From Eremophila alpestris peregrina (Eukaryota > Chordata > Aves > Passeriformes > Alaudidae): a stretch of 64,000 bases of DNA. Below the pieces are notes generated by a model that was not told the DNA's origin, searched no databases, and saw only the letters and a list, made by a program, of their open reading frames with translations. The stretch lies in the NCBI GenBank assembly GCA_009792885.1, contig WMCF01000015.1, positions 8,904,791 through 8,968,790 of the forward strand, read 5' to 3'. Positions within the stretch are counted from its first letter, which is position 1. Every line of letters begins with the position of its first letter. Shown in pieces: positions 48,263 through 61,960 of the stretch. The position numbers and the translations under genes were made by a program.

Positions 48263-51200
48263 TTACATAGTGTAATACTCCCACTGGGAATCAAACACCT
48301 TGAATATGAAAACCACTAGATGTCTAGATGGTTACCAGAGTCTCTGTTGCATGATTCAGGTGACAGACCTCAAACTTTTGCCAAGCCCTTAAAATCCAGC
48401 TGGCCCATGATCCTACATGGCCACTTCAGGGTGTGCATGACCAATTTCTAGTATCTTACACTGTGTACAAAATACCTGTGAACATATCTACATTAAAAAA
48501 AAAATAAAATCTACATGACCATTCTTGCACCTGAAGAATGACTTTTACAAGCTTTTTAAAACTATCTGCATATAGTTTAATAAATTCTTCATCAGACACT
48601 TACTTGTTAAGTTCTTGGGATGACCAGATTCCTCATCCAGAATGTTAGTTAACATTTCTGGAATACATAAGGACAGAAATTTTGTCTTCATTTAGACTAA
48701 GCACAACAGGGACTGCCTAGGGGAATCTCCAGAACTGTCTGAAATATTCACTTGGAAACATTAGACAAGTGCTTGATTGTAAAGATGGTAAATATAGTGG
48801 TAAAAATAAATCCTCTTGTTTGAAGTTTGTGTGTCATTTCAAATCTATGCATTGTCTCACCTATGCAGAGAGTGGCTGTATAGCTGCTTAGGAGCACCAG
48901 AGGAATTTGTTTAAATGCACTTGGGTTGCACAAAGACACACAGGTACACAGTTGTAACATTAGGACAAACATTAGTTTGATCTTTACAACATAATCATAA
49001 CTCAAATTTCATAGACTTTGGCATAATGTTTTCCATGTAATTTTAGATGTATGAAGAAACTTGCTAGGGAGAACTGTTAGAATTACCAGAAATCTTACAC
49101 TGGTATTGACAACAAAGCAGAAGCAATCTCTTAGTAACACTAAAAAAATTGTGAAGTGAATAAAAAAGATACTACTGGCCCTGAATACCTGTAGTTCCTA
49201 CATTCTTAATTGTTATTCTGACTGGATTTAAGAAATGTGTCTTACCTCTTGACTTCTCTAAATCTAGTATACTTTGAAGCTCTCTTGGAAACAGTCATTC
49301 ATTATTCAGGATAGATGAGTATCTTAAATATTATTTCAAGTAGATTCATAATGTGGTGATAGCACACAAATGCCATTATTCTTCCAGAGTTAAGAAAAAA
49401 AGAAGTCATGCATGAATGTAGAAACATTATAAATTTAAATTTTTTGAAAGATACTTATTTTTTCATTGAGTATCTCTCCTGTAGGCTTAATAGAGATTTG
49501 AACATAGGTTTAATTGAGATGTCAGAATATCCTTTGCACACCTGTAAAATGAAAACTATATGGACTGCTTTGCAGTAAATATTTTAAGATTCTGTGACAA
49601 CCAAGTCAATTCTACTGTCATATTAAAAGGTAGGTGATTAGATGGGATACAGAGATGTCTCTTTCAGCTTTCTGTTAGTTTTATAGGAAATCACAAAATT
49701 GTCAAATCACATAGAAATGTGGTGTTGCTTTTATATATGCATGAAATATTTTGAATGTTTCCAGGTTTGTATAATACTTATCTCATCTGCAAGTTAGACA
49801 CAACAGATTCCATTGCATCTAAAACTTTCTTTGCTCTTGAAATGTTTACAAAACATTATCAAATGCATTAATAGGACAAAATGCAGCTGATTTTGGTATT
49901 ATAGAAAACCGACTTGAGAAGTAAATTTTTAGTAATAAAGTCACTCCTCTGCAAACAGCAACCATTATTTTGCATGTTTCATACTGAGTCAGTAGTTATT
50001 TTGGGGTTTTTTTTCCTTCTTTCCATTACTATAAGATTTCTCCAAAGCCTTACATTTCTAAAGGTCTTAATTTCAAATGTGAACTTACAGATTTTATATC
50101 AGTTTCTCCTTCGGCCACCACTGTTTTTTTTTTTTTAGAAAAAATAGCTTTCCCCCTGCTGTATTTTACAACATGAATGTTTCTTATGGACAATCATATT
50201 CATCTCAGTCTTTATGTTCAAACGGCTTATTATCTTCTCTCATAAAATAGACTCACTTACTAGTCTGCTTTACTTGAAGTTTCAGTTTATTTTCATTTTA
50301 AACAGATGAGCAGTCAGTGTAACTTATCCTGACAGTCTCAGCAATAAGTTGTGATATTACTTGAGTAATCTCTGCTGTTACTGGAAATATCTCTATAATT
50401 CATTTTTTTTTTCAATAGGTATCATGTAAAGGACAGATCATCATACTATGACCCCTTAAGGTGACTGCTATTATTTACTTTCCAGGTTTCTCCAGCTGAG
50501 ATTTTTCTGCCCAACAACAGAAGTTCCTGGAACCTTGCATTTTGTACTGCTTTCATGTAATTTCTGTTATCCAAGTGTTTGGGGTTGTAAAGTTCTTTCT
50601 GCATGAAATCCCAGACCTTGCCACACAAATTCGAAAAGTAAATATATTAGTGCTAGGAATATGATCACATGAAATTTAGGTAAGAACAAAGAATACACTT
50701 TATATTAAAGTCCAAGGGGTTAGCATTAGTCTAACTAAAACCTTAATAGTGTAATCAAGGAATTATTTTTTCTAATTAGAAGAATGATAATGCTTCTACT
50801 CTAAGAGTTCTACTTAGTTATATCTAATTTTCAATGATGCCAAGAGACTTCCTAGAACTTGCACCTGTCTCCATTGTTATTCTGACCTATACACTGTCCT
50901 TGTGTGTTCTGATTCTTTAGAGAGAAAGCAGGGGAAGTTACAGTGCCTTGTATCCCATGTACCTTTCTGAGAGTAATGTATTGTTAACCTTAATGGCTTC
51001 TCTCTCCTCATACAAGGTCTGCCAGATTTTTTTTTCCTTGTTAACATCAATACTTGCTCTTTCTACATGGTTTTAAACTTTCCTATTATGTCCAAACTTA
51101 CTGTATTTTATATATATGGAAGACTTGTTCTGTGCTTTCTTTGTTATTAGTAAAACCAGTTTTACTCAGCTCCAAGGGCTCTGTTCCTTCATTGTCCAGT

Positions 51201-53742
51201 GACTGCCCAACTGCCTGTGCACTTTGTGCCTTTGTTCTTTTCTCACATTCATAGTTTTGGGGGGCCTGTGCGTTTCACAGATCTCCTTTGCATTGAACCA
51301 TCATTTACAATCTTAGTCTTAGAAGACATTAAATGTATTTGGTTAAAAAGAATGTGGGGATTTGTTTAGTTGGTTTTGTTTGTTTTTGTTTTATCATGAA
51401 GCAATTTGATTTCTGGATAATGTTTAAGAGTGAGGCAACATCTCAGGAGAAAAACAAAACAAAAAAAAAAAAACCAAAGCAAAAAAACCCAACTGACTGG
51501 GAAAAATCGTGTCATGCACAAAGATTCCCCTTCTTAGTTTAGAGGGGATAAAAGGGAAAACAAGGTTTCTGGTCTAATAGCAGATGATTAATTTTTAAAC
51601 ATCTCTTTTTTTCATTTGCATTTCTTTTGACTAAAAGTGTGTGGCATTAGTAACTGTTGGTTCTTTTTTTGCACTATCTGACTCTCATATATGATCCTAG
51701 AAAATCAATGGAAATTAATGTGTTGAAGAATCCCTGCATATTCTATTTGGGGTCTTGGGTATTAAAAAGTATACATTATGGTAATTAGTACCATCTTCTA
51801 AGTAGCTCTGCAACAATGTGATATGTTTTACTCCTACTTTCGTTTTTTGGTTCCTTTCTATCACTTGAATCATGAGTTTTCACGAGTTTGAATCTTAGAT
51901 ATCTATTCTGTATCTTGATTTTATTGCTTGCTCACCACTATTTTGGATTCATACATAGGAAATTAAGTCAGTTAATGGCCATAAAGCAATCTTTCTCAGA
52001 AGTACCAGATTACATTAAACCAGATTAGATTAAAATAGACATTTCATACATTTTTTGCCACTAAAATTCTTGATTGGAATTAGATGAGTCTGCTGATTAC
52101 ATGGAATACTAACTCTTATAGCAATCTTAAAAAATATATGGTAGTTCATTACTCAATAATTTTAAAAAACTACCTGATTGATTATAAGAGTGACAAATTT
52201 TATTGACATGACTGAACAGAAGGATAGGGGGAAAAAAAGCAACCAGCACTTACACAAAGACAAGCCAGACACCCAATTCCTATTGAAAGTAAATGGGAAT
52301 TGTAAGCATAGAATTGTTTATACCTCTGAAAATCTCTTTCATAAAGAAGTTTGCCTCCAGTGATCAATCTTTACTAGTGTTTAGTGTAAAAGAGCTATTT
52401 TTATCTTAATGAAATATGGGTATAATACCTTGTCTTAGTGATTCCTTGCATGTTGACAATATTGACTAATGTTTCTCAAGCCTTCTCATCCATTATTACA
52501 AGATCTAATACAAATTCTTGGGAGATACTACAAAATCAGATTGAGGGAACATAATCTTCTCTTTGTCTCCTGTAGTTTTTCATTCCTACACAAAGAGTCC
52601 ACACTAGCAGATGAAGATAATACAATGCTTCTTCCATTGCACGCTAATTTTCTGCAGATGCAAATAAACCCAATATGTTAGACACTGAAGAATTATGAAC
52701 ATTACAAGATTGTATTTAATGTATGAAAAAGGATTTCAAAGGTTTGATGGGTTGTTTTAAAACCAGTTTATATTTTGTCAGTGTCTTCAGACAAAGTAAT
52801 ACGTTGAATAAATTTCTGATAAGTCTGGAGACTCACAAAGGAAATATCATATTAAACCTCTTTCCCCCTTATATTGCATACAATAAAAATATGATAGTAG
52901 AAAAAAATGTGTCTGACAGAAATGTCATTCATTACTGACACAACTTGCTGGTTCCTAACACACAAAGTGGCTCAAGAGCAGTCTATCCCTTCATCTTTAT
53001 AATTTTCTATGCATTGTGTTATTGCAGCAAATTCTCTGCAGAGAGGGAAACAAACCTGTGCAAGCTAATAATGCCTAAGACAATTTCAACCACCTAGCAT
53101 GGGCCAAATATTGAACTTTTCCTTTTTTCCTTTCCTCTTTTTAAAAAGCATAGTAGTAGTTGTATCACATTTTCATTCCACAGCTTCATGATGCTTACTT
53201 TGCTTACTTTGTTCTTGAATTCAAGGTCCTGAGACTCCATTTCATTTGAGATCAGCTAATTATTAGTCTGAAGATTATCCAGGAGAGAGATATCCTCTCA
53301 ATTCCTTCTGTCCAAGATGTTCCACTATACATAAGATGATTAAATACTAACTAGGCATATGTAAGCCTGATTTTATGACATGGTGGTCAGAATACTCTTC
53401 CAAAACTCTTGTAATTCTAATCAGTTTAGTGTTGTAATTAAGTTTTGGGGAAGGCAGGAGAAGAAAATAAAAACAAAAACAAAACCAGAGGAGAACTATA
53501 TATTTTCTAATTTCAAGGCACCTACAGTATTCAAATCTTGCAGGGTTAGCCTCCACTGGTGGTTAATGATATATTGGTTCTGTGCATCCTCTATGATATC
53601 TGGCAACTATCTTGTGACATCTAGACTCCTAAGACAAGGCAAGTGAACTAAGCTTCTAATCAACAGCTGAGCCAACTGAGTTTCCTGAGTTATTTATCTC
53701 AGCATAAAAAAAGTGTGGCCAGCTGAAGAGTTTTGATATTTT
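48263..53742. other. AT-rich unique intergenic DNA
   Basis: Nothing gene-like is recognised in this 5.5-kb stretch. Simple A- or T-rich tracts occur near 48491-48510, 50121-50138 and 51450-51490. Open frames stay under about 90 codons. No CR1, SINE or LTR landmark is seen. Confidence 0.55.
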
Positions 53743-53747
53743 CTATA

Positions 53748-54749
53748 GGCTTTGTGTGATTGTCCTACTGTAAGTGTCAAGTGCTAATTAAAATGACCTG
53801 GACCATCTGAGACATCTCTGTGGCACTGGACATATGACGCAGACTGTATGGAAACCTTTGCTCCTTGTATCCAGCTTACATGGCAAGGTTTTGGTAGTGA
53901 GAGGGTTGCAAAGTGACTTTTGTGAGAAGTTTACCCTGCCATGTTTGACAGAGACAATTCCAGATAGCTCCAAGAGGTATCCAAAGCTGAGATTATCGCT
54001 GACATCAATAGTGGTTCTGTGATAACGTATATAAGAAGGGATATAAAACACTGCATAACAGCAAACTGTGAGAGAGGAGTGAGTAATATGAGGGAAACAG
54101 CTATACAGACACCAAAGTCAAGAAGAGGGAGGGAAGAGTAGAGCTTGCCCTGAAGCCCCTGGCAAAACTCATGACCATGCAAGTTGTTTCCTTGCAGCCC
54201 GTGGTGGTTCATGGTGGAGCAGATATCCATCTGATGGAACAGCTGGAAGTGCCCTGAAGGAAGCTGCAGCCTGTGGAGAGGAGCACATATAGGAGCAGGT
54301 TTTCTGGCATGACTTGTGAGCTCCTGGGGCTTGGACTGGTGCAGAACTTCATTCTCAAGCAGGGACCTCATGCTGAAGCAGAAGAGTGTGAGGAGTAAGG
54401 AACAGAAGAGACCACCTGTGATGAACTATCCACAACTCCCATTCTTTATCTCCCTGAGCAGCTCAAAAGGGAAGAGGTAGAAGAATCCAGACTGAAGGTG
54501 AGACTAGAAAACAGTGAGAGGTTGGGAGAATCTTTTTTGATTTTTTCTTATTTTCCTGTTATACTATTCTGTTATTAATTGAAAATAAAATAATCTTCCC
54601 CTAGTCATGTCTGTTTGCCTGTGTCAATAACTGCAGAGTGCTCTCACTGTCTTTATCGATCCTGTGAGATTTTTGCTGTATTTTCTCTGCTGTCTTGTTG
54701 AAGAGGGGCAGAATTGGTGGGCACCTCATGGCCAGCCAAGGTCAACTCA
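53748..54749 (+). mobile_element. ERVL-like LTR, about 1.0 kb, diverged
   Basis: The 3' half matches the layout of a long avian LTR: a gaggagtaagg purine-rich block, cacctgtgatgaac, ccattctttatctccctgag, then tgaaaataaaataatc with a poly(A) signal (aataaa 54584-54589), and a final ggtgggcacc...gccaaggtcaactca end. A TATA box (tatataa) lies at 54028-54034. A 5-bp repeat, ctata, at 53743-53747 and 54750-54754 would bound a 1002-bp element, but the left tip then reads GG instead of TG, so the 5' boundary is uncertain. It appears to be a solo LTR, as no gag or pol sequence adjoins it. A 146-codon antisense frame over it is accidental. Confidence 0.78.
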
Positions 54750-54754
54750 CTATA

Positions 54755-57700
54755 CTGTTCACACTACCAGGTAGATAACAATATTCGTATCCCAGGATAT
54801 CTCAAATTATACTAAATTGCTGTATTTAAGCAAATTTGAGACACCTGTACTAAGCACTTCCTAGCCACCACGGAACATATCAGAAACTTCTCTGTTCCTG
54901 AAGTAATGAGGAGATTTTCAACTAGCTGGAACTAGGTATTCCCCTGTGCATGAACATGTTAGACACTGCTAGGCACCGAGAAGACCACTGAACCCCCTAG
55001 CGACCCCAAAACGGAGGTGACTACATCAGGCTGTGGAGTCATGCAGATAAGTAATACAAAACTGACACTAAGCAACAGGCTACAGTCTCTGTATGCCTTC
55101 TGGAAAACCTTGAGAATGAGACTTTGTCAGGCTTTCTTTGCCTCAAATTCTTTTGAAACCCAAGAACTTAATTTTTACACAGTTAATTTGTAACTTTTTA
55201 GCTATGGTTAATCTGCTTGTGGTTTTGTTTGTTTATTTGTTTTTCCTTACATTTTTATGACAGAACTAAACTTTTACATTCAACAGGAAAAGCAAGTAAC
55301 TATTTTTATAAGAATGATACATTTTTAACTCTAATGTGGTGGTGTAGTGCAGAGAAATACAGGTCCATTAGGACAGCAGAATCTTTGAAAAACAGGAACA
55401 GAGAGTACTTTAAAGGAGGAGTAGATGCAAGATATGGCAATGCCAGACTAGGCACAGACTAAGAGTGGAGATATTATGCCTTTAAACAGCTCACAAAGAG
55501 TAAGTTAAATAATCTCATATGTAGAGTTGGATGAAACGCATTTCAGGGATAATCAAGAGAACAAAGAACAGCTGCCTATTATAAAACTTTCCCCCTAAAA
55601 CAGTTCTAATTGATCTTTTTGTTTTGTGTTGTTGTTGTTCTGTAACAATTGAATCTGAAGTAATTATAAGTGTTTGGATTAACTATAAGGATTTAAATAA
55701 TAGAAAAAATATGTTCTTGGGTGTTTTTCCTGCTTATCCACGAGATTTTCAGTGTAAGCAGCTGATAGGTCAAACAAAACCAGTGGTGACTCATGGGCTG
55801 TCAGCTGGCAGATGAAAGCCAAGAAAACACCCAAGGATATGACCTATGCCTTGAAAATTTTATACTTGTGAGCAAGTAAGTCAAGGCTCCTTTGACGTTA
55901 GCATAACCTTACCTCTGGACAGATAGCTAAGGTATATGTTATTTTCAGATATTTGCAATGTTTCGTGCTGTATTGTCACCGTCAAGAAAAAGACAATACC
56001 AGTTCTATTAGTGCTAGTGTTTATTTATTTATCCTGTTTTCTTTTATACAAAGTAGTTCAAAATACTAAAGCCACTAGTAATGTAATTGCCATTTGCATG
56101 ATTTGGAGAAAGTATGTCAATTATGGAAATCAATAAACAATTTGTGATAAATTGATCCCCATGGTATCCCTGAAAATTGAATAACAGTAAATAAATTGAT
56201 TAGATCTAATTTATTCCAATTGATTAGATCTTCAGATGTAGATGCCTGGCAGTGGTGGAAAGCTGCATACATTAGGAAGGATATTTGTAGGAGTAACGTT
56301 AATAAATTCATACATGTGTATGAATATATATATATATATCTGTAAAAGTTTTGCTTTCTCACCTTCTTTCACATCCTTCTAGCTATAACCTCTTCCACAA
56401 GTCAGCAGCCAAGTCAACCATCAAAGTCAGGTTAATAAATTCAATAAAATGCTGGACCTGCCACTTTTTTAATTTTTGCAGCTTTGACTGTGTTCATTGC
56501 AACTGTTCATTATGACTGTGGCATAAGATTTTAAAATTAATGCAACACACTGCCCTGATATAACTGACTGGACACATCTTCTGCACATATGTATTCTGTA
56601 GAAGTTAACATTTTATTGCCTTTCTACAAATGGAGATTATTATAAGCAATAAGCTCTTATAAAATCAGGACTTTCATTCTTTCAGGACTGCCTAATTCCC
56701 ATGATCTACCAAAAAGAAGAAAAAACAAAACAAAACAAAACAAAAACCCACACAAACTTACAAAAAACCCCACCAACCAAAAAAACACAACACAATTTCA
56801 TGTTTTAAGTCTGTGTTACAGTTTCAAAGTTTCGAAAAGAAAATTTACTCAAATATTCTTCCTCAAAGATGTTACATACATTAATTTTCTTTTAAAATTA
56901 CTAAGATTTTTCTTTCACAAAAAAACTCCCAAACAACAACAAAAAAGCCCCATTAACACACAAAAAAAGCCCAAACCACCCTGAAAAGACATTGAAGCCC
57001 TAACTGATGAAGAGATATTGAAAACCAAAGTGTAAATTAAGTGCTCTGTATGTAAATAATCCATTCAAAGCTTATAATTAATGTCTCCCAACTAACGTGT
57101 AAATTTTTAGATTTTGGTTTAGGTGTGGGTTTGGGGTTTTTTTAAAGAAGATTGTTAGAAAACACCCCTCTCATCTCAACTTTTAAATGTGATTTTAAGT
57201 ACTTAATCCTGCCAGGGCAAGAATCTGTATAAGGCTGTATCAAGGCCGTATAAAGTACCTGTTTTCTATTCAGCCCAAAGAAAGGTGCTTGGTTTTATTA
57301 CTTCATGTGTTATGTATGGGATCATAAAACCCAACACAATAATAATTATTAATTTATAACTAACAAATAAAACTCTTCAATACAACAAATTTGATACTAA
57401 ACAAGATGTAAATGTACAAGAATCTATTATATATACATAACATATATATAAAACATATCATAATAATTGTATTTGTTTGAAAATGTCCTTAACATGAAGC
57501 CAGCCCTGGTAATCTTTGTGGAATATTTTCATGCAGGATATTCTTTGTCTCTTTCAAAATCAAAATGAAGAACAATTGGAATATCAATTCATTTTGAGAC
57601 TTACAAAATTCAATAAAAATGGGAAACGAAAGTTTATAGAATTGCCATGGTACATAAATGTATGAAGGATTTCTTGGTTTGTGTTATGAGCATAAGGCTG

Positions 57701-59704
57701 TCCTTCAAAGTCATATTGTGCATGTTCTTCTGTCCAAAATGTCTCTTCTGGTTTGCTTTTTTTTTTTTAAGTAAATTATTCTAGACTACTTTTTCAGTAT
57801 TATGAAAATTGATATTAATATTGATTAATAGATAACATTACAACATAATTTAATTTTAAAAAAAAATATTCATTTAGCAGTGTTTCTTAATATTCTCTTT
57901 AAGGGCATAATAATTTTGGAAATTTCAGGACAAGTACTGCACTAAGGAGTTAATTTTCCTCATCATTAACATTTTTGATTGCCATAACTCCACTACATCA
58001 AAGGACTTTTAATAACAGAAAACTAGGGTGAACAGCCCTCACATGGAGAAAGCAAAAGTTTATCTTTAAAAAACATAAATCACGTTGTGATGTTTAAACT
58101 TTGAGGTGTTTTACACACAGGCTATCATGGCTTAGCATAAAAGCATTCTCCCTTTTCATGTAAAGTCAGCTTAATTATGATGAATAAAGTCAGGACAGTC
58201 AGGGTCTGAAGTGTACTGTGAAACATACTGACTTACACACTTCTACTGAAGAGCCCCACTTGCTCTTGGCCTTACGAATTTCTGCCACTTATGACTCACT
58301 GACTCGTACATCCATTCCTGACACCTGCTCACACTGTCAGGTTGTTTACAGACCTACACAAAGTTTAAAGATTATTGCGTGCACTTAATTTTACGTAAAA
58401 CCTAATTCTAACAAGAAGGTATTAAAAAAGAAATTTCTCATTGTCCAAGTGGGACAGACTCAGAATTTAATTCTGTCCCAGGAAGATTCTGAGGTTAAAG
58501 AATGACATTTTTATACCTAGAGAAGCTATGTAAGGTTATTTTTAGTTCTTTTTATGACTCCCTCTGAGTCTTGTATGGCTTGACTGAAGATAACTAAGAG
58601 AGCCTGGATTTTCAAGTGGAAGGGTACAAAATTAGTCCCAATACTGTTTTTTAATTCTCTAACATAATTATTATGATTCAACATTTGAATTGTAGTAATC
58701 TGTAGAGTCCCCAACCAGGGATTAGGCTGAACATATTTTAAGAAAAGGCAGTCTTTCTTTCCCTAGTGGCTAAAAAATATTTTGCTTGCATTTTAAGATG
58801 ACCAATATAAATAATTTTTAATTTAGCAGTATGTTAATACTGTTATCACTCAGATTCGTATACATCCTTTTATGGTATCTAATTGAAAAACACAGCTTGC
58901 AGCTAAAGATGGGAAGCTGCATTTAGTTACTTTTTTTTTTTTTCTCTGTGGTCTGTCTTCTTTGTTGTAGTACCCTGCATCACAGTATGGACAAAGGAGA
59001 AGAGAATCAGGCTTAAAATTTCATATTACTCCTCCAAACTGGTCATTATGCACTAACTGTAGGTTGTGGTTTGACGTTGTGCCCTGCAATGAAAGAGAAG
59101 GCTGGAACTGGCTCTGTTCAGTACCAGACAGCCCCATACTTCCCTCACAGCAGCTTAACCCATGTCACTTGTACTCAATGCAGGTAACACACTGTTGATT
59201 TCTTCCTGTAAATTATCCAAAACCATGAAAACTACCCATACACCATTGGCTTCCTGAAGTTGATTTTGTTGGTCCAAACAGTTTTCCCCTCACTTAACAA
59301 TGCTGTCAGCTCAGTCATCTGTCTACTTGGTTCTGACTTATCATCCTACTTCTCTTTCTTACCAAAGTATCTTCAGTGCTTCTTTGACTTCAGAAAAGAG
59401 AGAAAAATGATGGGAATTATCAAAAAAGACAGGGAAGCCATGCACGTTGTTAAAGAATGAAACATGGTATTAAACTTCCTTGAGCACTGAATTTAGATTG
59501 TCTGTTGTATTGGTTGCAGCAGGAAGCTGTATATATATACGGAAAAATATATTTAAGAAGTGTCAAAGTGTTGTGTGTTTCTTGAGGGGAAAAAAAAAGC
59601 CAACAATGAGAAATGACCCTGCAAACCTCAAGGTCAGTGAGGGAGGGGAAAAGCTACTACAGGCAGAGAAGCAGAGATTCCCCTGCAGCCCACAGAGGAC
59701 ACCA
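54755..59704. other. AT-rich unique intergenic DNA
   Basis: No gene is recognised. A GC-richer patch at about 54880-55110 (with ccccctagcgaccccaaaac) cannot be assigned to any family I know. A (TA)n run lies at about 56323-56340, and A-rich tracts with C-run interruptions lie at 56710-56795 and 56918-56985. Confidence 0.5.
56710..56795. repeat. (CAAAA)n / A-C-rich low-complexity tract
   Basis: Three to four caaaa units are followed by aaacccc-type and accaaccaaaa stretches. Only A and C occur over most of the tract. Confidence 0.8.
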
Positions 59705-59966
59705 GAGAATCATTAAAGTTAGAAAAGACCTCTAAGATGATCAAGTCTAACCTTTAACTCAACACTGTCAGGTCCACCATTAAACCATGTCCACAAGCAC
59801 CACATCTATAAATGTTTAATCACTTCCACAGATGTTTAATCAATTCCACAATTCCACTACTTCTCTGTGTAGCCTATTTAAATGCTTGACCATCCTTTCT
59901 GTGAAGAAACTTTTTCCTAATGTCCAGTCTAAACCTCCCCTGGCATAACCTGGCTTCTTTTAGTCT
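59705..59966 (-). mobile_element. CR1 LINE 3' fragment, antisense (copy 1)
   Basis: The plus strand shows the reverse complement of the CR1 3' UTR: agaatcattaaagttagaaa, gacctctaagatgatcaag, then cttgaccatcctttctgtga and cttttt-cctaatgtccagtct. A 19-bp internal duplication (atgtttaatca-c/a-ttccaca) at 59812-59850 is specific to this copy. It stops near 59965, where a second CR1 3' end begins. Confidence 0.85.
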
Positions 59967-60430
59967 CACAGAATGAGAGCATCATTAAGGTTAAAAAAGA
60001 CCTCCAAGATCACTGAGTCGAAACTTTGACCAAACACCACTTCATCAACCAGACCCTGGCACTAAGTGCCACTTCCAGGCATTTCTTGAATACCTTCAGG
60101 AATGGTGAGTCAATTACCTCTCAGCAATCCATTCCAATGCCTCTCTGGACAATCAATTCCAATATCTGACTACACCTGCAGTGAAGAAATTCTTCCTGAT
60201 GACCAACATCTTGAGGCTATGATAAGATCACTGCTGAGCCTCTTTTTCTCCAGGCTAAAGTACCCCAGTTGCCTCAGCTGCTCTTCATAGGACATGTGCT
60301 CCAGATTCTCCACCAGCTTCATTGTCTTTCTCTGGACTTGTTCTAGTATCTCTATGCCCTTCTTGTAGTGAGGGGCTCAGAAATGGACACAGGATTGGAG
60401 GTCTGGCTGAGTACAGAGGAATTACAATAT
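59967..60430 (-). mobile_element. CR1 LINE 3' part, antisense (copy 2)
   Basis: A second CR1 starts with its own 3' end (cacagaatgagagcatcatt), followed by aagacctccaagatcactga. It proceeds through the 3' UTR and into the end of ORF2 (ctccaggctaaagtacccc, cagctgctcttcataggac, gctcagaaatggacacagga). It has the same orientation as copy 1 and abuts it. Frames are interrupted, so no protein is encoded. Confidence 0.88.
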
Positions 60431-61258
60431 GAAGGTTCCAACTGTAAAAAATGCCTTTGGACAAGAATCTTCTAAGTGAAGTGCATTCAGGATTTGCTAT
60501 TAGATATGTTTTCTTCAAATGGAGTACCGTAAACATCTTCTGGCTTATTTAAAATGTGGTGATCAAATACTATGACAATATGCTTTCTGCTATGCACAAC
60601 TAGCAACTATATTTGTCCTTTTTTTTTATGCTTTTACCATTACTTCTTTTGCTGCTGTTTCATTTAATTTTCTATGAATTTTATTTTTATTTGATGTTAC
60701 TTGATTTCACTTATTCTTTTTAAAGATTTTCTCTGTCTACACACCACCTCTGTCGCCTCATGCTAGCTCAACTTGTAACACTGTAGATTTTACTTCTTCA
60801 TTAAATTATTCATCCTTTTCCTTTGGTTTTTTTCCCAATTCCCACCAGCATTTCTCACCTTCTTCTCAATACTTTGTACTTATCCTTTGATCCTTTCACT
60901 ACAAATATCGTGACCTTCTATTTTTCTACTTTTTCTTCTTTCTCACCTCTGTTTGTAGTTGTATCACACCTCTTTTCACTTGTCCCATCTCGTAGTTCTG
61001 TCTTCTCATTTTCTTTTCTTTCTTTCTTTTTTTTTTTAATCATTCATTTGGTGTAACCAAGAATTGATGACATGAAAAAGTTAAAGCTGAAGTGCATTGG
61101 ATTTTAGGAGGCTTTTTGCAACCATCTGCTTTTCTGATAATTAATATGAAACTCTTTCCATCAGCTTTCCCAGTTTTATTTCATCTCTGAATTTAGTCTT
61201 TCTGGGGACTGAGTGAAAATTAATTTAGACCTCTCTCTTCCTTTTTCACAACAAAAAA

Positions 61259-61289
61259 GGGAGGGAAGGAGGGAGGGAGGGAAAAAGGG
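61259..61289 (+). other. Potential G-quadruplex
   Basis: Six GGG runs fall within 31 bp: 61259-61261, 61263-61265, 61271-61273, 61275-61277, 61279-61281 and 61287-61289. The loops are of 1-5 nt. This satisfies the standard G3+N1-7 rule for an intramolecular quadruplex and is unique in this AT-rich window. Confidence 0.75.
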
Positions 61290-61933
61290 ATAGTGCTTTA
61301 TTCTCTCTGGAAGCTTCATACTCTTATTTCAATTTAAGGAATGCGATTATTAACCCGACATAATTTAGGAATCTATTATGAAAACAAAGTCAATATCTTT
61401 CTGAGCAATATAAAGCCCCTTTTTTTTATAGTTTTATATTTTTCAGGAAAAGTAGATTTGATAGAGTATTATATGAACAGCCCTGTTTTTCTGTTCTTTT
61501 GTTCACTTTCAGCAGGCGCTGAATAATCTTTTTTTGCGGATGTAAAATAAACAGGAATTGCTTAAGGAGCAGTTGTGGAGGGTGAATTTTTTTTTTTCTT
61601 CATGTATGCATACATGCCTTTAAGACGGTCAAATGAAGAGAAACACATAGGGAAAGACAGAAAAGGGTAAGACTTATGTGAAACTGGTTCCCTAATAAAT
61701 AGGTTATAACATATTCATACACTAATTTACAAAATTTGGTTATCTGTAATGTGCTCCAATCCTCATGTCAACTATAATCAAGTATTTATTTTACAAATTG
61801 ACAATAGGGATGGAGTTATACATCTTTAAGTAGTTGATGATCTGCCTTATGGATTGTGCTTTTGTGGCAATAGAAAACTGTAGAAGATACTTTAATGTGT
61901 AGAACTGGACAAGCAAAATAAAAAAAATTAATA

Positions 61934-61960
61934 ATTAAATAAATAAATAAATAAATAAAA
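61934..61960. repeat. (AAAT)n microsatellite
   Basis: Roughly six tandem aaat units follow an imperfect aattaataatta lead-in. Confidence 0.9.

Noticed and set aside
53931..54371. 146-codon minus-strand frame
   Set aside because: It lies antisense inside the 1-kb LTR and has no domain; a by-product of the repeat.
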